Shown: piece after piece, positions 47,481 through 51,090 of the stretch
Layout of the letters: each line of letters opens with the position of its first letter
How positions within the stretch are numbered: position 1 is the stretch's first letter
Translations under genes and position numbers: made by a program
The notes under the pieces: generated by a model
What the model was told of the DNA's origin: nothing
Databases searched by the model: none
Seen by the model: only the letters and a program-made list of their open reading frames with translations
DNA from: an uncultured Methylomonas sp.
Lineage (GTDB): Bacteria; Pseudomonadota; Gammaproteobacteria; Methylococcales; Methylomonadaceae
Assembly: GCA_936941155.1 (NCBI GenBank)
Contig: CAKZJE010000079.1
Span: forward strand, 1-51,090
Direction of reading: 5' to 3'
Length of the DNA: 51,090 bases

Positions 47481-49694
47481 TTATAGAATGAAGTCGCTGG
47501 TGCTAAGCGTTGTTACGCCTGTTAGCAAGATAGAAAAATCTGCCGTTGCATCTGCATCATTATTACCCCAAAGAATATGTGTTGTTTGGTCAAAAAACAA
47601 AGCAGCCGATACACTGAATGAACCAGAAAATGTAGCTCCTTGATTGAGTGTTGCAAAGCCATCGTTTCCAGTCACAGCAGTATTTGCATCAATCGCTGAT
47701 AAGTCAATTTTGTCACTTTGCGCAATTTTGAAATCGGTGATGGTGTCACGAGTAGTTGCGGTGATGCCAGATTCTGATACAGCAGCAAATTTGAATTTAT
47801 CCGCGCCAATTCCGCCTGTTAAATTATCTTTTCCCGCGCCACCTGTTAGAGTGTCATTGCCCACGCCACCGCTTAATATATCTCTTCCTAAGCCACCATT
47901 AAAACTGTCGTTACCTGCTGCACCATTCAGTGTGTCGTTACCATTCCCTCCATCTAAATAATCATTATCAGATTCCCCCAAAAGCTTGTCATTACCATCA
48001 CCACCATGAAGGCTATCATTCCCGTAACCACCGTAAAGCGTGTCGTTACCTGCGTTGCCTGATAAATCATCGCTCATGTTTAAGCCGTAGAGTCTATCAT
48101 CACCACTCAAGCCAACAAGCACATCAGCTTTGTTTCCACCTATATCGCCATAAAGTTCAATTGGGATAAGATGATTTACAGTTACCAAGGCAGTGGGGTT
48201 GCTGCTGACACTTTCAGAATTACCTAAACCGTCAGTATAACTGGCGGTCACTTGAATGGATTTTCCTAATTCGTTAGCAGTAACAGTGTAAGTGTTGCCT
48301 GTGCCTAAAACAGTTGAACCTGTTTTCCATGTGTAGCTGATTGTGCCTAAGCCATCTGCATCGGCTAGAGCATTTGAAGCTGTGAGGAGTTGGTTTTGTT
48401 CGGGGGTAGTATCGTTGATGGAGAGTGTGCCAGTGGGTAAATTATTAGGGATTACACCACCATCGAAAGTATTGTCTAAGCTGCCATCAGAATTGTAGCG
48501 AACTAACGCAAAATCCTCATTAATACCATTGTGGCTATAGCCCGCCACCAAGACTTTACCGTCTGCTTGTTGTGTTACAGAGTATCCTACGGCAGAAAGA
48601 GATCCTATTATGGCTGTGGTAACTTTTCCATCACCATCAAAAGCGTTATCAAGTGAACCATCGATGTTATAGCGTACTAAAGCAAAATCATCTCTACTAC
48701 CATTACTACTAAGACCAGCTAGTAAAATTTTGCCATCGCTTTGTAGCGTAGTAGAAAATCCTTCGTCATATGAAGAAGAACCTATTGGAGTAGTAACTTT
48801 ACCGTCTTCATCAAAAGTGGAGTCAAGTGAGCCATCGCTGTTGTAGCGCACTAAAGCAAAATCAACACTATTATCATTGACAGTTTCACCTGCGACTACA
48901 ATTTTGCCATCCGATTGAACTATGACGGAATATCCTTTGCCATACGAGGCATTACCTGTGATGGTGGTTAGTTTGCCATCGTTATCAAACGAGGTATCCA
49001 AAGAGCCATCTATGTTATAACGCACTAAGGAAAAATTAGGATAAACATCAATAGTGCTATAACCTGCGACTAAAATTTTGCCATCGGCTTGTATCGTGAC
49101 AGACTGGGCATACCCCCCCGGTATCGCAGTAGTTAGTTTTCCATCGCTATCAAACGAGGTATCCAAAGCCCCATCGCTGTTATAACGAACTAGGGCAAAA
49201 TTAGCATCAATGTAAGGATAATCTGCTTTATTGCTGAAGCTGGAGCCTGTGACTAAAATTTTTCCATCAGATTGTACTGTAACAGAGTAGCCTCTATCGT
49301 CAGAAGTAGAGTCTATCGCGGTAATAACTTTACCATCATTCCCAAACGTAATATCTGTTGAGCCATTGCTGTTATATCGGACTAAGGCAAAGTCATAATT
49401 ATTGCCATTCCAGCTTGTGCCAGCCACTAAAATTTTCCCATCAGCTTGTAGCGTAGAAGAATAGCCAAAATCAATAGACGAGCCTATTGTCGTTACAACT
49501 TTACCATCATCATCAAATGTATTATCTAACGAGCCATTACCGTTGTAGCGTATCAATGCAAAGTCACCATTGCTGTAGCCTGCGACTAAAATTTTGCCAT
49601 CATCTTGAACAACGACAGATTGAGCAGAGTCATTAGAGTTAGAAGTATCAGTGCTGAAATCAGCGATAACAATACCTTTTTGTTGCGTTGCCAT
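47481..49694 (-). CDS. Secreted protein with seven delta-60 repeats, an Ig-like domain and RTX calcium-binding repeats
   Basis: The 737-residue product starts MATQQKGIVIADF after an AGAGGAT ribosome site. Seven delta-60 units (pattern QxDGKILVAGYS...FALVRYNSDGSLDxTFDxDGKVTT) fill residues ~20-425 and would make a seven-bladed propeller. An Ig-like domain follows (PTGTLSINDTTPEQNQLL...SYTWKTGSTVLG). Then come at least six GGxGNDxLxGG RTX nonapeptide units (~540-640) that bind calcium, and a C-terminal block (DKFKFAAVSESG...DTITDFKIAQSDKIDLSAID) with a hydrophobic end typical of type I secretion substrates. There is no N-terminal signal peptide, consistent with type I export. No ABC exporter genes lie nearby. 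Role unknown; adhesion or matrix is plausible. Confidence 0.9.
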   Translation of the reverse strand: MATQQKGIVIADFSTDTSNSNDSAQSVVVQDDGKILVAGYSNGDFALIRYNGNGSLDNTFDDDGKVVTTIGSSIDFGYSSTLQADGKILVAGTSWNGNNYDFALVRYNSNGSTDITFGNDGKVITAIDSTSDDRGYSVTVQSDGKILVTGSSFSNKADYPYIDANFALVRYNSDGALDTSFDSDGKLTTAIPGGYAQSVTIQADGKILVAGYSTIDVYPNFSLVRYNIDGSLDTSFDNDGKLTTITGNASYGKGYSVIVQSDGKIVVAGETVNDNSVDFALVRYNSDGSLDSTFDEDGKVTTPIGSSSYDEGFSTTLQSDGKILLAGLSSNGSRDDFALVRYNIDGSLDNAFDGDGKVTTAIIGSLSAVGYSVTQQADGKVLVAGYSHNGINEDFALVRYNSDGSLDNTFDGGVIPNNLPTGTLSINDTTPEQNQLLTASNALADADGLGTISYTWKTGSTVLGTGNTYTVTANELGKSIQVTASYTDGLGNSESVSSNPTALVTVNHLIPIELYGDIGGNKADVLVGLSGDDRLYGLNMSDDLSGNAGNDTLYGGYGNDSLHGGDGNDKLLGESDNDYLDGGNGNDTLNGAAGNDSFNGGLGRDILSGGVGNDTLTGGAGKDNLTGGIGADKFKFAAVSESGITATTRDTITDFKIAQSDKIDLSAIDANTAVTGNDGFATLNQGATFSGSFSVSAALFFDQTTHILWGNNDADATADFSILLTGVTTLSTSDFIL

Positions 49695-49737
49695 ATTTTT
49701 ATCCTCTGTGTGTCAATGTTGTTTTTGCGATGCATTC

Positions 49738-49765
49738 GTAGAGACGTAAAATTTTACGTCTCTAC
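49738..49765. repeat. GTAGAGACGT palindrome, supplies the stop codon of the nuclease-like gene
   Basis: A 28-bp perfect palindrome with TAAAATTTTA at the centre (a T/A variant of the family). The minus-strand TAG at 49762-49764 is in its end. Confidence 0.9.
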
Positions 49766-50562
49766 TGCAAAATCATCTCTTCTGTTAGCCCTGTTGCTTT
49801 CACAATAGACTCAATATCCAGCCCCATTGCCAATAGAGCCTTAGCCGTTTCTAATTTCCCTTGTTCAATGCCTTCATTACGACCTCTTTTTTCAGCCTCA
49901 GCAATATACGACTCATCAATCATCCGCGCCATCTCCTCCGGCGTGACATCTTCTTCTCCAATCGCCAACAACAGCTTCTCAATTTCAGGCAAGTGATACA
50001 ACGACTCATCCACCTGATTATCCAAACTATCCTCAATTACCCGTAACCACTCCTGATAAAACTCAGGCGTTTTTTCATTCATATATTTAGGACAAAGATA
50101 AATAATCTTATGCTTGATTTCATTTAATCCCTTACCATCCAAAGTTTTAGGGTCAAAATCAATCACCGCAACATCGCATTGATTCTTTTCATCACCCGAT
50201 GTTAAAACCACAATCGTATAAACTGTGGTATTCGGCGAATAATAACGATATTGTGCACTTTTCGGCGGCTTTTTCAGTTGCTCTAATAAAGCAACACAAT
50301 GATAATGTAAAAAACGGTCATAATGATCGGCATTTCTATCATGCTGAATTTCGACAATAATCCGATTTTTAATATCCTCAGCATATAAATCAAACTTCAC
50401 AGCCACATTACCAATCGGCGGCTTAAATTCCTTTTCCGTTTCAACCTTATCTATCTCAAGACTAATTCCTAAAATATCCAAAACAAATCGCTTAAATATA
50501 TCCACATCACAGAAAGCTTTTTTAAAAATTACGCCGTAACGTAATGGAGCAACTCGTTTCAT
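49762..50562 (-). CDS. PD-(D/E)XK nuclease family protein (Rpn/transposase-like), intact copy
   Basis: The 266-residue protein has the pattern of PDDEXK_2/Rpn-type proteins: MKRVAPLRYGVIFKKAFCDVDIFKRFVLDILG, then the nuclease core VAVKFDLYAEDIKNRIIVEIQHDRNADHYDRFLHYHCVAL (D of FDLY and E-x-Q of VEIQ as likely metal ligands). A helical C-terminal tail follows, ending in ETAKALLAMGLDIESIVKATGLTEEMILQ. Members are linked to recombination or DNA cleavage and spread as multicopy genes; a phage-defence role has been proposed for some. A truncated second copy lies directly upstream. The stop codon falls in a palindromic repeat. Confidence 0.85.
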   Translation of the reverse strand: MKRVAPLRYGVIFKKAFCDVDIFKRFVLDILGISLEIDKVETEKEFKPPIGNVAVKFDLYAEDIKNRIIVEIQHDRNADHYDRFLHYHCVALLEQLKKPPKSAQYRYYSPNTTVYTIVVLTSGDEKNQCDVAVIDFDPKTLDGKGLNEIKHKIIYLCPKYMNEKTPEFYQEWLRVIEDSLDNQVDESLYHLPEIEKLLLAIGEEDVTPEEMARMIDESYIAEAEKRGRNEGIEQGKLETAKALLAMGLDIESIVKATGLTEEMILQ

Positions 50563-50616
50563 AATTTTTTCCTCATAAATGTAAGCGTAAAGTTATTGCC
50601 AATTAGCGGCTACAGT

Positions 50617-51090
50617 CTACTGTAAAATCATCTCTTCCGTTAGCCCTGTAATTTCAATAATCGTTTGCATATCAAAACCTTTCACTAACATCGCTTTGGC
50701 GGTTTCTAACTTTCCCTGACCAATCCCCCTCTTTTCAGCTTCAGCAATATAGGATTCATCAATCATCCGAGCCATTTCTTCCGGTGTAACACTCTCTTCA
50801 CCAATCGCCAACAACAGCTTCTCAATTTCAGGCAAATGATACAACGACTCATCCACCTGATTATCCAAACTATCCTCAATTACCCGTAACCATTCCTGAT
50901 AAAACTCAGGCGTTTTTTCATTCATATATTTAGGACAAAGATAAATAATCTTATGCTTGATTTCATTTAATCCCTTACCATCTAACGTTTTAGGGTCAAA
51001 ATCAATCACCGCCACATCACATTGATTCTTTTCATCACCCGATGTTAAAACCACAATCGTATAAACAGTGGTGTTCGGCGAGTAATAACG
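50617..51090 (-). CDS. PD-(D/E)XK nuclease family protein, second tandem copy (5' end beyond the window)
   Basis: This frame is open to the window edge at 51090 (RYYSPNTTVYTIVVLTSGDEKN...), so the first ~110 residues, including the catalytic core, lie outside. Over the ~87 residues from VLTSGDEKN to LLLAIGEE it is identical to the neighbouring copy. The last ~45 residues differ: this copy lacks about seven residues after AEKRG and ends KGFDMQTIIEITGLTEEMILQ. The two genes are 54 nt apart in the same direction, so this is a recent tandem duplication or gene conversion. Confidence 0.85.
   Translation of the reverse strand, partial: RYYSPNTTVYTIVVLTSGDEKNQCDVAVIDFDPKTLDGKGLNEIKHKIIYLCPKYMNEKTPEFYQEWLRVIEDSLDNQVDESLYHLPEIEKLLLAIGEESVTPEEMARMIDESYIAEAEKRGIGQGKLETAKAMLVKGFDMQTIIEITGLTEEMILQ

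Overview
The window looks like the genome of a low-GC gammaproteobacterium. A Thiotrichales/Beggiatoaceae-type filamentous sulfur bacterium is my best guess. That rests on gene content and style: an N-type ATPase operon, assimilatory nitrate/nitrite and APS-type sulfate reduction, very large surface proteins, and many short palindromic repeats between genes. No rRNA or other taxonomic marker is present, so the assignment is inference. Both ends look like assembly or cut edges: the first gene lacks its 5' end, and the last gene is cut inside a near-identical tandem duplicate.

Layout. (1) 1-17000: three consecutive plus-strand giant surface-protein genes. The first is 5'-truncated. The second carries a C-terminal outer-membrane beta-barrel. 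The third carries eleven tandem ~110-residue domains, four prealbumin/SpaA-like domains and one SdrD-B-like domain. Genes 1 and 3 end in the same ~280-residue module. Intrinsic terminators follow genes 1 and 3. (2) 17244-23845: a complete N-ATPase operon in the order D-C-Q-R-B-E-F-A-G, tightly overlapping, with a b-delta fusion and a c subunit carrying carboxylates in both helices. (3) 24132-31171: a TonB-dependent receptor-like protein, two different solute-binding proteins and a HisKA-HATPase-REC-REC-HPt hybrid kinase. The last three genes overlap by 4 nt, and there are no transporter permease or ATPase genes. (4) 31508-36163 (minus): nitrate reductase, a REP-associated tyrosine transposase (RAYT) pseudogene packed with palindromes, and a PQQ-dependent dehydrogenase-like protein. 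(5) 36461-39384: prfB with its programmed frameshift, a MOSC protein and an APS reductase. (6) 39975-47236: nitrate ABC transporter (binding protein, permease, fused double ATPase) and nitrite reductase nirBD. (7) 47481-51090 (minus): a delta-60/RTX secreted protein and two copies of a PD-(D/E)XK (Rpn/transposase-like) nuclease gene.

Working together, nrtA-nrtB-nrtCD import nitrate, the nitrate reductase reduces it to nitrite and NirBD reduces nitrite to ammonium. GG-N10-GC sigma-54-like sites lie upstream of both nrtA and the nitrate reductase gene, suggesting shared nitrogen control. Intergenic DNA is dominated by several families of palindromic repeats. The most common one begins GTAGAGACGC; it surrounds the RAYT gene, sits inside its reading frame, and supplies stop codons to two genes.
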